The position numbers and the translations under genes were made by a program. The notes beneath the pieces were generated by a model, which had not been told where the DNA came from, did not search any database, and worked only from the letters and a program-made list of their open reading frames with translations. From Rhea pennata (taxonomy: Eukaryota; Chordata; Aves; Rheiformes; Rheidae), in the NCBI RefSeq assembly GCF_028389875.1, contig NC_084663.1, positions 1,172,466-1,236,465 on the forward strand: a stretch of 64,000 nucleotides of DNA. Direction: 5' to 3'. Positions 1-11,589 of this stretch are shown piece after piece. Position 1 is the stretch's first letter, and each line of letters starts with the position of its first letter.

Positions 1-1904
1 TGAATTATATAGGGTTCAGAGAGGGTGGTTACGGGGGGGTGCAGCGAGTTCCCCAGGTTGTTCTCTGTCCAGTGGGCCCCGTGTGCCGGTTTGTAGGTGT
101 TGTAGTTAATATGGTCATGAATTGTGGGCAGCACAACTGCCCCCTCACCTGATACGCTGGTCGGAGCCGCGCTGGCGGCGGCCGCGGCGGCGGGGATGTC
201 CTCGTCCACCTGGATGATTTCGACCGTCCGGGCGGCCGTCACGGTGCTGCGCTGCTGGTGCCGCTTGCGGAGCTTGTAGAAGACGATCAGCATGGCTGCG
301 GCCAGCAGCGTCACCGCCACGAAGCAGCCGATGATGATCTTGGTGGTCTTCATCACCTCGTCGAGGCTGGTCTGCATCTTGTCGTTGGAGTCCGCGGTGG
401 GCACCGCCACCTGCTTGGGCGTCCGCGTGGTCTGGATCAGCACGGTGGTGGTGGTGGTGTACGCCGGCTGGTACCCCGTCGACGTCGTGGGCACGGGCTT
501 GGTGAACTTGGGGGAGATGTCCTCCGGGGAGATCTCCGTGGTCTCCACCGTGACGGTGGTGAAGAAGCTGTAGTTGGAGGTGTTGAGCTCGGCCGTGCTC
601 ACGTTGAGGTAGGCCGAGGCGTTGGAGTTCCCCGCCACGTTCGTCACCATGCACGTGTAAACCCCGGTGTCCGTCAGCAACACGTGGGAGAAGTTCAAGG
701 TGCCGTCGTTGAGGACGGAGATCCGCGGGTGGCTGGACGCGTGGCTCAGGACCGTCCCGTTAGGCAGCAACCACCTAACGGAGGACATGGAAGGAGTTCG
801 GCACTTGAGCTCGGCCACCCGCCCCTCGGAGATGTTGAGGTCCATCGGGGCGTCCATGATAAAGGGCGCCGAGCACTGGAAGGAGGTCTGGTCCACCTCC
901 ACCAGGAACTTCCCTCGCATGTGCAGGGGGGCATGGCAGCGCCCGCAGCAGGTGGAGTTGGTGGGGATATACTCCCGCAGCCACCACGACAGCCAGAGGA
1001 TGTCGCAGTCGCAATCCCAAGGGTTGTGGTGCAAGTGCAGCTCCACCAGGTACCGCAGCGGGGCAAAGAGGTCGTGGGGCAGGGAGGAGAGGTTGTTGTG
1101 GGCCAGGTTGAGCTCCACCAGCGCGGTGAGGTCGTCGAAGGCGTTGCGCTCGATCAGGCTGATCTGCGAGTTCATAATCCAGAGTTTTTTGAGCGACTTT
1201 AACCCATGGAAAGAGCCCGGTTTGATCTCGGGGAAATTATTCCCCGACATCTCTAGTTCCTCCAGCCCCACCAAGGGCGTGAGGTTTGGCATGTCTTTAA
1301 TGTTACACATCCCCAGATTAAGGTATTTCAGGTTGTATAATCCCTCGAAAGCCCCCTCGGAAATGTACTCCAGTTTCTTGAGCTCGCCCAGGTCCAGGCG
1401 CATGAGGGAGGGCACCCGGTTGAAGGCGTACGAGGGGATGCTCTCGATGGGGTTGTTCCTCAGCCACAGCTCCCGCAGCTTGGACAGGTACTCGAAGGCC
1501 CCGCTGGGGATGACCGTGAGCCAGTTGTCGAACAGCTCCAGGGTGTTGAGGCTGGCCAGCCCGTTGAAAGCCCCTACCTCGATCTGGCGGATGGAGTTCC
1601 TGCCCAGCTGCAGGACTTCCAGGTGGTGCAGATGGCGGAAGGTGTCCGCCTGGATCAGCTGGATGTTGTTCTCCATGAGGTTGAGGTACCGGGTGTTGGA
1701 GGGGATCCCCTGGGGGACCTCGGACAGGCCACGGCGCGTGCAGACCACTTTGCTGAACTGGTTACTGCACGAGCAGACCGAGGGGCAGCTTTGGGGTCCG
1801 GGCGAGGCGGCCGCTGCGCACAGGATCCACGCGTGTACCGTGAGGTAGACAAAAAGGGCAGCTTTCCAGGTGTGGTGCACAGTTACCTGCCACAAGAGCT
1901 TCAT
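1..1904 (-). CDS. LRRC4: LRRC4 (netrin-G ligand 2), single coding exon, 3' end off the window
   Basis: Postsynaptic adhesion protein that binds netrin-G2 and organises excitatory synapses (family knowledge). The frame is open from the ATG at 1904-1902 to the left edge, about 634 codons; it begins [13 protein letters not shown], as in vertebrate LRRC4, and is cut at ...SEPYIIQ, so roughly the last dozen codons and the expected C-terminal PDZ-binding motif are missing. Visible in order: a hydrophobic signal segment (residues ~15-34), an LRRNT cysteine cluster ([11 protein letters not shown], ~40-50), about nine leucine-rich repeats, an LRRCT ([12 protein letters not shown]), one Ig domain with its cysteines at about 363 and 417 (YTCMVTN), a Thr-rich stalk, a membrane segment ([18 protein letters not shown], ~521-542) and a cytoplasmic tail. 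No frame breaks were seen. It lies antisense inside an SND1 intron, as in mammals. The N-terminus and tail fit LRRC4 better than LRRC4B or LRRC4C. Confidence 0.97.
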   Translation of the reverse strand, partial: MKLLWQVTVHHTWKAALFVYLTVHAWILCAAAASPGPQSCPSVCSCSNQFSKVVCTRRGLSEVPQGIPSNTRYLNLMENNIQLIQADTFRHLHHLEVLQLGRNSIRQIEVGAFNGLASLNTLELFDNWLTVIPSGAFEYLSKLRELWLRNNPIESIPSYAFNRVPSLMRLDLGELKKLEYISEGAFEGLYNLKYLNLGMCNIKDMPNLTPLVGLEELEMSGNNFPEIKPGSFHGLKSLKKLWIMNSQISLIERNAFDDLTALVELNLAHNNLSSLPHDLFAPLRYLVELHLHHNPWDCDCDILWLSWWLREYIPTNSTCCGRCHAPLHMRGKFLVEVDQTSFQCSAPFIMDAPMDLNISEGRVAELKCRTPSMSSVRWLLPNGTVLSHASSHPRISVLNDGTLNFSHVLLTDTGVYTCMVTNVAGNSNASAYLNVSTAELNTSNYSFFTTVTVETTEISPEDISPKFTKPVPTTSTGYQPAYTTTTTVLIQTTRTPKQVAVPTADSNDKMQTSLDEVMKTTKIIIGCFVAVTLLAAAMLIVFYKLRKRHQQRSTVTAARTVEIIQVDEDIPAAAAAASAAPTSVSGEGAVVLPTIHDHINYNTYKPAHGAHWTENNLGNSLHPPVTTLSEPYII

Positions 1905-1930
1905 GATGTGGCACGTTCATAATTCACCAT
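1901..1930 (-). other. Upstream ORF whose stop overlaps the LRRC4 start
   Basis: In the minus-strand leader an ATG at 1930-1928 opens a nine-codon frame (MVNYERATS) ending in TGA at 1903-1901. The stop shares bases with the LRRC4 ATG (ATGA overlap). If the leader is spliced as proposed (exon start 1933), this uORF is the first AUG of the exon and could limit LRRC4 translation by requiring reinitiation. Seen directly; the regulatory role is inferred. Confidence 0.55.
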
Positions 1931-1933
1931 CGT

Positions 1934-2226
1934 CTGGGATTTGGCGTGAAAAGGAAGAACTGGCGCGGGCCCCCCCTCTCCCAGCTCACACAAGCTGCGC
2001 TCGCCGCGTCCCGGCTTCCCGCAGGGGGGTCGGGGCTGGGGGCGGGCAGGAGCCGGGGGGGGGTGTCCGGGGGTCCAGGATGGGGACAGCGAGGTGGTGA
2101 TGGGGGTGGTGGGGGGGTAAATTAAAAAAAAATAATAATAAAATGGGAGCAGCACGGCGGGGGGGGGGGGGGAGGGAAGGAGAAGCCCTCCCCCCCGGCC
2201 GAGCCGCCGCCGTGAGCGGTACCTAC
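1934..2226 (-). other. LRRC4: Probable LRRC4 5' UTR intron
   Basis: On the minus strand a strong donor, CCAG|GTAGGT (GT begins at 2226), is followed by a pyrimidine-containing acceptor, AAATCCCAG|ACG (AG at 1935-1934), 29 bases upstream of the LRRC4 ATG. This would leave a noncoding first exon ending at 2227. LRRC4 genes have a noncoding leader exon and a single coding exon, which fits. Splicing is inferred from the signals only. Confidence 0.5.
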
Positions 2227-3715
2227 CTGGGGAGAAGGGGCTGGGTGCCGCGGTGCCGGGCTCACGGCGGGGCCGCCCGCGCCCGCGCCCGGGCCGCGCC
2301 GCGCCGCGCCGCGCGGAGGGGCGGAAAACCGGGAGAGCGGGCGGGGGGGAGGGGGGGAAGGGAAGGGAAAGGAAAGGGAAGGGAAAGGCGGGGAAGGGGG
2401 GGAGGAAAAAAAAGAGAGAGGGGAAAAAAAAAAAAAAAAAAGGAAAAACCCGCAAAAGACAAGATGGCTCCTGGCGGCGGCGGAGCGGGGCGCGGGGGGG
2501 CCGCGGCGGCGGCTACGCGGGGGCGCGGCTGCCCCCCGCCGCGGCGAGCCCCGCCGCCGCCCGCGCCTCGCGCCGCTGCCCTTGGCCGCCGGCCGCGGCG
2601 GGCGGCTGCCGCGGCCGCCGCTCCATCGCGGGCGGGCGAGCGCCGCCCTCCGCCGCTCCCTCCCCGCCCGCTGCGGGAGCCCCGCCGGGGCGGGGGGCGG
2701 GAAGGGGGTGGGGGGGGGGAGCGGGGCGGGAAGGGGAAGGGGAGGGGGGGTTAAAAATAACGGGGTGGTGGTGGGGGGGGGGGGTTAAAATGGGGTGCGC
2801 GGGTGGAGAGGCGGCGCGGGGGCTCGCGGCCCGGAGCGCGGCGGCCCCGCGGCCCGGAGCCCGGCGGCGGCGGCGGGGCGCGGGGCGCGGCGGCGGGGGG
2901 CCCCGCTAGCGGGCGGCGGCCGGGCGGCGGCGGCGGCGGGGCGCGGGGCGCGGCGGCGGGGGGCCCCGCTAGCGGGCGGCGGCGGCCGGGCGGCGGCGGC
3001 GGCGGCGGCGGGCGCCCGGCGCGCCGGCGGCTCGCGCATCCTTTTGTCCTTGAGCGGGAGCGCGGACGGGCTGCTGACGCATGGCCGCCGGGGCCCGGCG
3101 CCGTGCCGAGCCCCCACGAGCTGCTCCCGGCCCGCTCCGCTTCCCCCCGCCGAGCCCCGCGAGCGCAGGGGCAAGTGGCCGCGGGCCGCGGCTCGCCGGG
3201 CGCCGGTGCCGCGCGAGCGGCTATTTTTGGCCCGCGCCGCTTTGAGGAAGATGCGGGATGGCAGCGGGACGGGCTGCGGCGGGCGCCGCGGGTCGCCGGC
3301 GCCTTCCTCCTCCTCCTCCTCCTGCCTGGCGTCCCCCCCCACCCCCCCGCCGGCTGCCCCACTCGTGGCCCCCCAGAGGAGGGCAGAGCCCTGGCCGCGG
3401 GGCCGGGACGGACGGACGGATGGACAGACGGAGGCGGCGCGGTGCAAACGGAGCGGCTCGGCGGCTGTAAGGTGACGGGGGGCAACGCTCGGCTGGGCAG
3501 GGTCCCGCGGCACGGCGCTGCTGCCCCCACCCCCCCACCGCCCGCCCGCGCGCCGCCGGCGGGCCCCCGAGCCGGGCCGGGCCGGGCCGGGCCGGGCCGG
3601 GCCGGGCCGAGACGCCCGGGAGAGGCCGGCGCTGCCCGGGGCCCGGGGCCCGGGCCGGCTGCGTGCGCGGGAGCCGGCGCGCTGCTCCAGGCTTTCCCAC
3701 GCTCTCTATTTTAAG
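2100..3715 (-). promoter_or_regulatory. LRRC4: CpG-island promoter region of LRRC4
   Basis: CpG is dense across the whole interval upstream of LRRC4, with long G-runs, a poly-purine stretch with A-tracts (~2350-2450), CGG repeats (2860-3015) and a GGGCC run (3575-3610). A unit of about 63 bp containing CCCCGCTAGCGGGCGG occurs twice (about 2862-2910 and 2925-2972). Possible factor sites are a TGACGCA half-CRE at 3075 and CTATTTTTGG at 3221-3230. No TATA box is evident. A CpG-island promoter suits a brain-expressed gene; the transcription start cannot be placed. Confidence 0.6.
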
Positions 3716-5515
3716 ACCCTGCTTCAGTCGCTTGCAGCTTCTCTAAAATTTTAACCGTTGCCGCTGCGATACCCCGGGCCGGGCGCCTGCCGCTGGGCTG
3801 CACGCTGGGGAGGTTTCCGCCAGCGTTTTAATTAAAACGGGGAGCGGGAGGCCAGGAGGGGGGAGAGCGCTCCGGGGGAGATGGTGGTTTTCCCTCCGCG
3901 GGGAAACGTTGAGCCCTTTCCTCGGCAGAGCTGTTTCCGCTGGGGGAAAAGGGGCTGCTGCTCTCCCGGGAAGAGCTCCTGGCATTTGGCCGAGGGTGGG
4001 GGCTCCTGGAAGCAGCCCCTCGGAGCAGGGACACACAGGGCTTCAGCAGCATGGCCGGGGCCGGTCCTGGCACCGGAGCGGGGGGGGGGCTCAGCACCGG
4101 GCAGGATGTGTCCCCACGGGCTCCAACGAGGCTCCCCAGGCCGAGAAACGGCCTCAGAACCGGGGCAGTGCCGCGGGAAGGGCTCGGAGCCGCGCTTGGG
4201 ACATGCGCGGGAGGGAAAAGGCAGGCAGAGGTGGCAAAAGCCCCGAGCTCCGATCCTGAGGAGGGGAAGTTACCCCCCGAATCCCGAATCCCGTGCGGAT
4301 TCTCCGGCATCCGCTGGAACGGGCCGGGAGCCAGCCGGGTAAGCCGGCCGCGGCCGTGCAGGCACCCTGGCCGGCGCTTTGCCGGCAGCACGAGCCTTCG
4401 GGGGGAAGAGGGGTGATGCCAGGCTTTTGGAAGCGGCGGGGAGAGGTTATGAAACGATTGATGAGATTCGGGATGGGAAAACAGATCCGAGTCCTGGGAA
4501 CGTCGATGGAGCCAAACACAATTAACAAGGCGGAAGGCTACGGTGGCGTAATTAGATTACCGCAGCGTGGCACCTGTAAAGCAGCACGAGGGCCCATCCA
4601 TCTCCCGCTCTGCGTCAGCCTCTCCGTCCCAAATCCCCCCCGCCGGAGCCGGGGGCCGGCGGAGGCAGCGGTGAGCCTCCGCAGAGCAAGGAGGCAGCTC
4701 CCGCGCCGCCGGCCGGGCCGCCCGGCAGGGCTCGCTTTGCCCGAGCCCCTGGAGCCGGAGGGAGCGATGCCGCGCCGGTGGCGTTCCCGGAGGTGGCCCG
4801 CTGCGGGGGACAGCGCTGAGCAGCCGCCGGCGAGGGGCCGGCCTGGCCGCGCGCTGCTGCCCTTCTGCCGGGCTGCCGCTAGATGGAAATGCAGCCGCGC
4901 GGTGACGGCGGTGGTGGTGGCGGCGCTGCAGCTGCTGCAGGCCATGCGCCGGCCGGGGCACCTGCAGGGCCTGCAGCCCGGCGGCCGGCCCGCTGTGCCG
5001 CTGCTGCCGCCGGCTTTTGCATCCCACTGCCGCTTCCCGAGAGCCAGGAGATCCCAGTGGGAATCGCGGTTGGGCCCCCATCGCCGTGCCGCGGGAGGTC
5101 TCCCTCCGGCCGCCGCTGTGCCGACCCTCGGAGGTTCTCCCAACCCGGCTCCGTCAGCAAGCGGAAAACCCGGGGCCGAGCCCTCTGGGGCAAGCCTCGG
5201 GCCCCGGCGGAGGGGCGCGATGGGGGCTGGAGCGGGGCAGGCAGGCGCCGGGCCGCGCTGCACGCTCAGCGAGCTCCCGGAGCGACTGGGTCCCTTCCCG
5301 CGGCGCGCCGCTGCCCGTGCAGACGCCAGCGGCGCGGGGCAGAGCAGAGGCGGGCAGCAGGTCGGGCGGGAGCTGGAGGCGGCGCTGCGGGCGGACGGAC
5401 CCGGCTGTCCCGCCATGGGGGCTGAGCACAGTGCGCAGCGCGCCCACCGAGCCACAGCGTCCTGCTCGGGGACGTCCTGGGGCCCTACTGGAGTGGGGCA
5501 ACGGCCAGGCTGGGG
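3716..5515. other. SND1 intron/LRRC4 upstream flank; no gene seen, one possible conserved element
   Basis: Unique GC-rich sequence with no exon I can recognise. The part at about 4430-4625 is less GC-rich and holds AATTAACAAGG and GTAATTAGATTA, homeodomain-type motifs, so it may be a regulatory element. Open frames here have bird-GC shadow composition (Ala/Pro/Arg/Gly) and no known domain. Confidence 0.4.
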
Positions 5516-6490
5516 GTGCGATGCCCCGGCTGGAGGTGGGTGTGATGCCCTTGTCTGATGGTGGGTGCGGTGCCCAGTCTGGAGGTGGGTGCGATACCCA
5601 GTCTGGTGGTGGGTGCAATGCCCAGTCTGGAGGTGGGTGCGATGCCCAGTCTGGTGGTGGGTGCGACGCCCGGTCTGGAGATGGGTGTGATGCCCGGTCT
5701 GGAGGTGGATGTGATGCCTGGTCTCGAGGTGGGTGCCTGGTCTCAAGGTGGGTGCGATGCCCAGTCAGGAGGTGGGTGCGATGCCCAGTCTGGTGGTGGG
5801 TGCGATGCCCAGTCTGGAGGTGGGTACGATGCCCAGTCTGGAGATGGGTGTGATGCCCGGTCTGGAGGTGGATGTGATGCCTGGTCTCGAGGTGGGTGCG
5901 ATGCCCAGTCTGGTGGTGGGTGTGATGCCCAGTCAGGAGGTGGGTGCGACGCCCGGCCTGGAGGTGGGTGCGATGCCCAGTCTGGAGGTGGGTATGATGC
6001 CCAGTCTGGAGGTGGGTGATGCCCAGTCTGGAGGTGGGTGCGATGCCCTGGTCTGGAGGTGGATGTGATGCCCGGTCTGGAGGTGGATGTGATGCCTGGT
6101 CTCGAGGTGGGTGCAATGCCCAGTCAGGAGGTGGATGCGATGCCCAGTCTGGTGGTGGGTGCGATGCCCGGTCTGGAGGTGGGTGCAATGCCCTGGTCTG
6201 GAGTTGGGTGCGATGCCCTGTGCTGGAGGTGGGTGCGATGCCTTGGTCTGGAGGTGGGTGTGATGCCTAGTCTGGAGGTGGGTGCGATGCCCGGTCTGGA
6301 GGTGGGTGCGATGCCTGGTCTGGAGGTGATCCCCAGCCTGGAGGTGGGTGCAACACCCAGTCTGGTGGTGGGTGCGATGCCCTGGTCTGGTGGTGGGTGC
6401 GATGCCCAGTCTGGAGGTGGGTGTGATGCCCTGGTCTGGAGGTGGGTGCGATGCCTGGCCTGGGGGTGCGTGCGACGCCCGGCCTGGGGG
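5515..6490. repeat. Minisatellite, 24-bp unit
   Basis: About 40 copies of a 24-bp unit containing GATGCCCAGTCTGGAGGTGG, with variants (CCGGTCTGG, CCTGGTCTGG, AGGTGGATG). The period divides by three and stops are rare, so open frames appear on both strands; these are artefacts. Confidence 0.95.
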
Positions 6491-7060
6491 AAGTAGGGGC
6501 AGTAGGAGCCGTTACTTCATCTTATTAAGAGTCGGACAAATTTATGGCTGCTCCCGGCCCGCGACTCGGGCCCTGGGACCGCTCCGAGCTCGGTCCCTGC
6601 CAGCGCTGCCGGCTCCACCTCCTCCCCCCGAGCCGTCTCCTTGCCCGGTGCGGGCAGCCGGCAGCGGTGCGTGGTGCAAAACCGCTTCCCCCGGCTGGAC
6701 GCCAGTTTTTTGGTGTCTCTCGCACTGCCCGAGCTCCCGCCGTAGCCGGGATTACCCTCTGCACCGAATAACTCCGGGAGCTGCCGAGGCGCCGCGGAGC
6801 GAGGTGCCGCCGGGGCCGGGGGTCCCCACAGCCCCGCGCCCCGCTCGCCGGCGCACCCCGGCTCCCCTAGCGCCGGAAGGCGGCCGACGCCTTTCGATTT
6901 GCAAGGCGCCTGGTTTGGCAAATCCACTTGTGTGCTGCGGCTGTAACTGCCGGTTGCTGGATTAACGGCGATTGCCCAGCGCCGTCGGTACATTAACGGT
7001 GCTGCCGCGCGACGGGGCTGTGCAAGAGCGGCCGGGCCGAGGGATGCACCGCGGGGGCTG
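6491..7060. other. Unique intronic sequence between two minisatellites
   Basis: No gene is recognised. Short AT-richer patches (CTTATTAAGAGTCGG near 6525 and TTTGCAAGGCGCC with TTGGCAAATCC near 6895-6925) differ from their surroundings and could be regulatory. Confidence 0.3.
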
Positions 7061-7462
7061 CGTCCCGCTGCGTCCTGCTGCGTCCCCCCGTGTCTCACTG
7101 CATCCCACCACATCCCGCTGCATCCTACTGCATCTCACCACATCCTGCCACATCCCGCTGCATCCTGCTGCATCTCACCGCATCTTGCTGCATCCCGCCG
7201 CATCCTACTGCATCTCGCTGCATCCTGCCACATCCCACTGCATCCCGCTGCATCTCGCTACATCTCGCTGCATCCTACTGCATCTCACTGCATCCCGCTG
7301 CATCCTGCTGAATCTCGCTTCATCCTGCTGCATCCCACCACATCCCGCTGCATCCCGCTGCATCCCGCCACATCCCACTGCATCCTACTGCATCCTGCTG
7401 CATCCCGCTGCATCCCCACACATCCCGCTGCATCCCACTACATCCCACCGCATCCCGCCGCC
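7061..7462. repeat. Short-unit minisatellite, 10-bp unit
   Basis: About 40 copies of a decamer of the form CATCCYRCTG, with variants CATCTCACTG and CATCCCACCA. Nearly all units carry the CATC core. No coding meaning. Confidence 0.93.
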
Positions 7463-7855
7463 AGGGCAGCGACAGCTGCCGGCTCTCAGGGCTGTAACAG
7501 GGTCGGTGCCCGGCCCGGGCGGGCACAGGCGGTGCCGGGGCCAGCAGGGACGGGCGGACGGGGGCCACGCTCCTGGCCGAGCTGCTTGGCTCGGCACCGG
7601 GGGGGCCGAGGCGGTGGTGGGCCGGCGGCGGGGGGGCCGGCCCGGTGTGCGCCTCCGGCAATGCTCCGGCTGTAAATCACGGCGCCGTTCCTCGCGGCGG
7701 CGGTGATTTAGCGCCGGCCCCGCTGGCCCGCGGCCGTGCCGGCTCTCCATCACGCCGTAAATCACTGCGGGAGCGCGGGGGCCGCGGCAGCCCCGGGGCG
7801 CCGTTTGCAGCCCCGTGCTGTGCCTGTGCTCCGTCCCATCTGCAGCTCCGCTGGG
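7463..7855. other. Unique GC-rich spacer with repeated GTAAATCAC motifs
   Basis: No gene seen. CTGTAAATCACGG (~7671), its inverted form GGTGATTTAGC (~7702) and CGTAAATCACTGC (~7755) lie within 90 bp; TGATTTA is a Pbx/Hox-like core. A regulatory role is speculative. Confidence 0.3.
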
Positions 7856-8640
7856 GCACGCTGGGAGCACTGGGGGGCACTGGGGTGCACTGGGAATACT
7901 GGGGACACTGGGAGCGCCGGTGGCAGTGGGAGTGCTGGGGTGCACTGGGGGCACTGGGAGCGCTGGGGTGCACTGGGAGTGCAGGGGAGCACCAGAAGCG
8001 CCGGGGGGCACTGGGAGTGCTCAGGTACACTGGGAGCACCAGGGGGCACTGGGAGTGCTGGGGTGCACTGGGAGCACTGGGGTGCACTGGGAGTGCAGGG
8101 AGGCACCAGGAGCACTGGGGGACACTGGGAGTGCTCAGGTACACTGGGAGCGCCGGGGGCCACTGGGAGTGCTGGCAGGCACCGGGAGCCCTGGGGTGCA
8201 CTGGGAGTGCAGGGGGGCCCTGGGAGCCCTGGGGGTGCACTGGGAGTGCCGGGGTGCACTGGGAGTGCAGGGGGGCCCTGGGAGCCCTGGGGGTGCACTG
8301 GGAGCGCTGGGGTGCACTGGGAGCCCTGGGGTGCACTGGGAGTGCTGGGGAGGGCACTGGGAGTGCAGGGGGGGCCCTGGGAGCCCTGGGGGTGCACTGG
8401 GAGTGCCGGGGTGCACTGGGAGCCCTGGGGTGCACTGGGAGTGCAGGGGGGCCCTGGGAGCCCTGGGGGTGCACTGGGAGCCCTGGGATGCACTGGGAGT
8501 GGTGGGGGGGGCACTGGGAGTGCAGGGGGGCCTGGGAGCCCTGGGGGTGCACTGGGAGTGCCGGGGTGCACTGGGAACCCTGGGGTGCACTGGGAGTGCT
8601 GGGGTGCACCGGGAGTGCCGGGGCACCAGGCGAGCGCTGG
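7856..8640. repeat. Minisatellite, ~18-19-bp unit
   Basis: Array built on GCACTGGGAGTGCTGGGG and GGAGCCCTGGGGGTG variants, with longer higher-order groupings. Open frames translate to Gly/Cys/Trp/Ala- or Pro/Ser/Cys-rich repeats and are spurious. Confidence 0.93.
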
Positions 8641-8879
8641 CCCGGCAGAGCAGGGCGCATTTCCGCATCCCGGTGCACCCCGGGGGCTCCGGGCGCCCCC
8701 ACGCTCACCGCCGCCCCCGGTGCTCCCCGCGGCGCCGAGGCTCCGGGCTTGCTTCAGCGCTGCGTTAGGAAGATGGATACGCGCTGCCGCGGGCGGCCGG
8801 GAGGATGGATGGCTGCGAGGCCGGCGCCCGCGCCGCGGTCACGGCACTGCAACTTCCTCCTCCGAGCAGTGATAAATCC

Positions 8880-9665
8880 CGCGGCAGCGATGGCTGCGAG
8901 GCCGGGAGCTGCGCGGGAGCGGGACGGAGGGTGCTGGGCGCCAGGAGCTGCACGGGAGCGGGACGGAGGGTGCTGGGTGCCGGGAGCTGCGCATGGGAGC
9001 GGGACGGAGGGTGCTGGGTGCCAAGAGCTGCATTGGGAGCGGGACGGAGGGTGCTGGGTGCCGGGAGCTGCATTGGGAGTGGGATGGAGGGTGCTGGGTG
9101 CCGGGAGCTGCGCATGGGAGCGGGACGGAGGGTGCTGGGTGCTGGGAGCTGCATTGGGAGCGGGACGGAGGGTGCTGGGTGCCAGGAGCTGCATTGGGAG
9201 TGGGATGGAGGGTGCTGGGTGCCGGGAGCTGCATTGAGAGCGGGACGGAGGGTGCTGGGTGCCAGGAGCTGTGCACGGGAGCAGGACAGAGGGTGCTGGG
9301 TGCCAGGAGCTGCATTGAGAGCGGGACGAAGGGTGCTGGGTGCCGGGAGCTGCATTGAGAGCGGGACGGAGGGTGCTGGGTGCCAGGAGCTGTGCATGGG
9401 AGCAGGACGGAGGATGCTGGGTGCCAGGAGCTGCATTGGGAGCGGGACGGAGGGTGCTGGGTGCCGGGAGCTGCGCATGGGAGCGGGATGGAGGGTGCTG
9501 GGTGCCAGGAGCTGTGCACGGGAGCAGGATGGAGGGTGCTGGGTGCAGGAGCTGCATCGGGAGCGGGACGGAGGGTGCTGGGTGCCGGGAGCTGCGCATG
9601 GGAGCAGGACGGAGGGTGCTGGGCACTGGGAGCTGTGCATGGGAGCAGGGCGGAGGGTGCTATGC
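8880..9665. repeat. Minisatellite, 40-42-bp unit
   Basis: About 19 copies of a unit containing GGGACGGAGGGTGCTGGGTG followed by CCGGGAGCTGCATT or CCGGGAGCTGCGCATG; the two-base length difference gives 40- and 42-bp units. No coding meaning. Confidence 0.93.
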
Positions 9666-9759
9666 ATGGGGCGGCCCCATGCACGTGGGAGGACGGCACC
9701 GTGTGGGGCCGGCGTGCTGGGGGGGGGTGGAAGGGCGGCACTGCGTGGGGCGGGCGTGC

Positions 9760-10905
9760 CGGGGTGGGGGTTGCACTGCTCACGGAGGGGTTTATCACTG
9801 CATGCCGGGGGGCAGCACGTGACCCACGGGGTTAGCACTGCGCGGGTGGGGGTTAGCGCCCTGTGGGAAGGGGGTAGCACCGTGCACGCAGGGGATAGCA
9901 CTGCGTGGGGGGAGCACTGCACAGGGCACGGGACAGCACTGCGTGGTGGGAGCACTGCACAGGGCACGGGATAGCACTGCATGCAGTGCTATTGCACTGC
10001 ACAGGGTCATGGCTAGCACTGCACACAGAGGGGCTCACACTGCACGGGGTCACGGCTGGCACTGCATGCAGAGGGGCTCGCACTGCATGGGGTCACGGCT
10101 AGCACTGCATGCAGAGGGGCTCGCACTGCATGGGGTCACGGCTAGCGCTGCACGCAGAGGGGCTCGCATTGCACGGGGTCACGGCTAGCACTGCACGCAG
10201 AGGGGCCCACACTGCACGGGGTCACGGCTAGCACTGCACGCAGGGGCTCGCACTGCACGGGGTCACGGCTAGCACTGCACGCAGAGGGGCTCACACTGCA
10301 CAGGGTCATGGCTAGCACTGCACAGGGTCACGGCTAGCGCTGCACGCAGGGGCTCACACTGCACGGGGTCATGGCTAGCACTGCACAGGGTCACGGCTAG
10401 CACTGCACGCAGAGGGGCTCACACTGCACGGGGTCACGGCTAGCGCTGCACGCAGAGGGGCTCACACTGCACGGGGTCACGGCTAGCGCTGCACGCAGAG
10501 GGGCTCGCACTGCATGGGGTCATCGCTCGCATTGCACAGGGTCACGGCTAGCACTGCGCACAGAGGGGCTCACACTGCACGGGGTCACGGCTAGCACTGC
10601 GTGCAGAGGGGCTCACACTGCACGGGGTCACGGCTAGCACTGCGTGCAGAGGGGCTCACACTGCACAGGGTCACGGCTAGCACTGCGCACAGAGGGGCTC
10701 ACACTGCACGGGGTCACGGCTAGCGCTGCACGCAGAGGGGCTCGCACTGCATGGGGTCATCGCTCGCATTGCACAGGGTCACGGCTAGCACTGCGTGCAG
10801 AGGGGCTCACACTGCACGGGGTCACGGCTAGCACTGCGCACAGAGGGGCTCACACTGCACAGGGTCACGGCTAGCACTGCGCACAGAGGGGCTCGCACCC
10901 CTGGG
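9760..10905. repeat. Minisatellite, ~43-bp unit
   Basis: About 25 copies of a unit containing GGGGTCACGGCTAGCACTGC and GCAGAGGGGCTCACACTGCA, with shortened copies. The first few hundred bases are degenerate. Confidence 0.93.
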
Positions 10906-10979
10906 GCCGGCAGCCCCCCACGGTGTTTCCCAGCCCCGGGGGCCTCTGTCCCCGTGTCGTGGTCCCGGGCAGCCCCGTG

Positions 10980-11110
10980 CGCTGCGTTGTTAATGAGCTC
11001 GCATTAACGATGATTCCGGAGGAGAGTCGATAAGAGGCCGCCGCCGCCTCGGCAATTTGCTCCTGCTAATATATTAATGCGATGTGTCTCGCTGCATTAG
11101 GGGCTTTTCC
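10980..11110. promoter_or_regulatory. AT-richer island in the SND1 intron, candidate conserved element
   Basis: Between repeats, about 130 bases of clearly lower GC contain GTTAATGAGCTCGC, CATTAACGATGATTCC, GAGTCGATAAGAGG and GCTAATATATTAATGCG, a cluster of homeodomain/POU-like words. SND1 and LRRC4 introns in vertebrates could host LRRC4 enhancers; conservation is not testable here. Confidence 0.4.
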
Positions 11111-11589
11111 AGCGGCGGCGGGTGCCGCGGCTTCCGGGCGGGATTAATGAGGCCGAACGCGCTGCGCCGGCGGCCGGGAGCTCCGGGGACGGGCGCCGGT
11201 GTCGGGGACCGTCCCGGGGACGGGCGAGCGCTGTCCCCGCGCCCGCTGGGCGCCGCGGCGGGGCCCCCCGCCCGCCCCGGCTCGGCGAGAGGCGGCTCGG
11301 AGCAGCCCCGCAGCACCCTGCGGCGCACCGGGGGCGCCGGTTGCTGCGCCGTGCCCCAGCTGCTCCCGTCCGACCTCCGCCAGCCGAGGGGCAAGCAGCG
11401 GAAATAACCCCTTGGCCCCAGAAACCCTGCTGAAACGTATGCTCGGTGCACGGGAGCGCAGGGCTGCAGCTTGTCCCTGGCCGCGCAGCGCTGAGGGAAG
11501 AGTTCGGGCTGCACCGCCGCCGGCAGCCCTGGCCGGGCCGCGAGCCCTGAGCTGGGGCGCTCGTTTCGGGGGGCAGAGGTGGCTGGTTT

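Noticed and set aside
258-1848. Long plus-strand open frames across 258-1848
   Set aside because: They are antisense shadows of the LRRC4 coding exon, which is conserved and open on the minus strand.
1-1904. LRRC4B or LRRC4C as the identity of the first gene
   Set aside because: The N-terminus MKLLWQVTV, the tail sequence and the SND1/LEP neighbourhood fit LRRC4.
5515-6490. Open frames of 150-340 codons encoding Gly/Cys/Ser/Gln or His/Thr repeats
   Set aside because: Products of a stop-poor 24-bp minisatellite; no start context, splice signals or homology.
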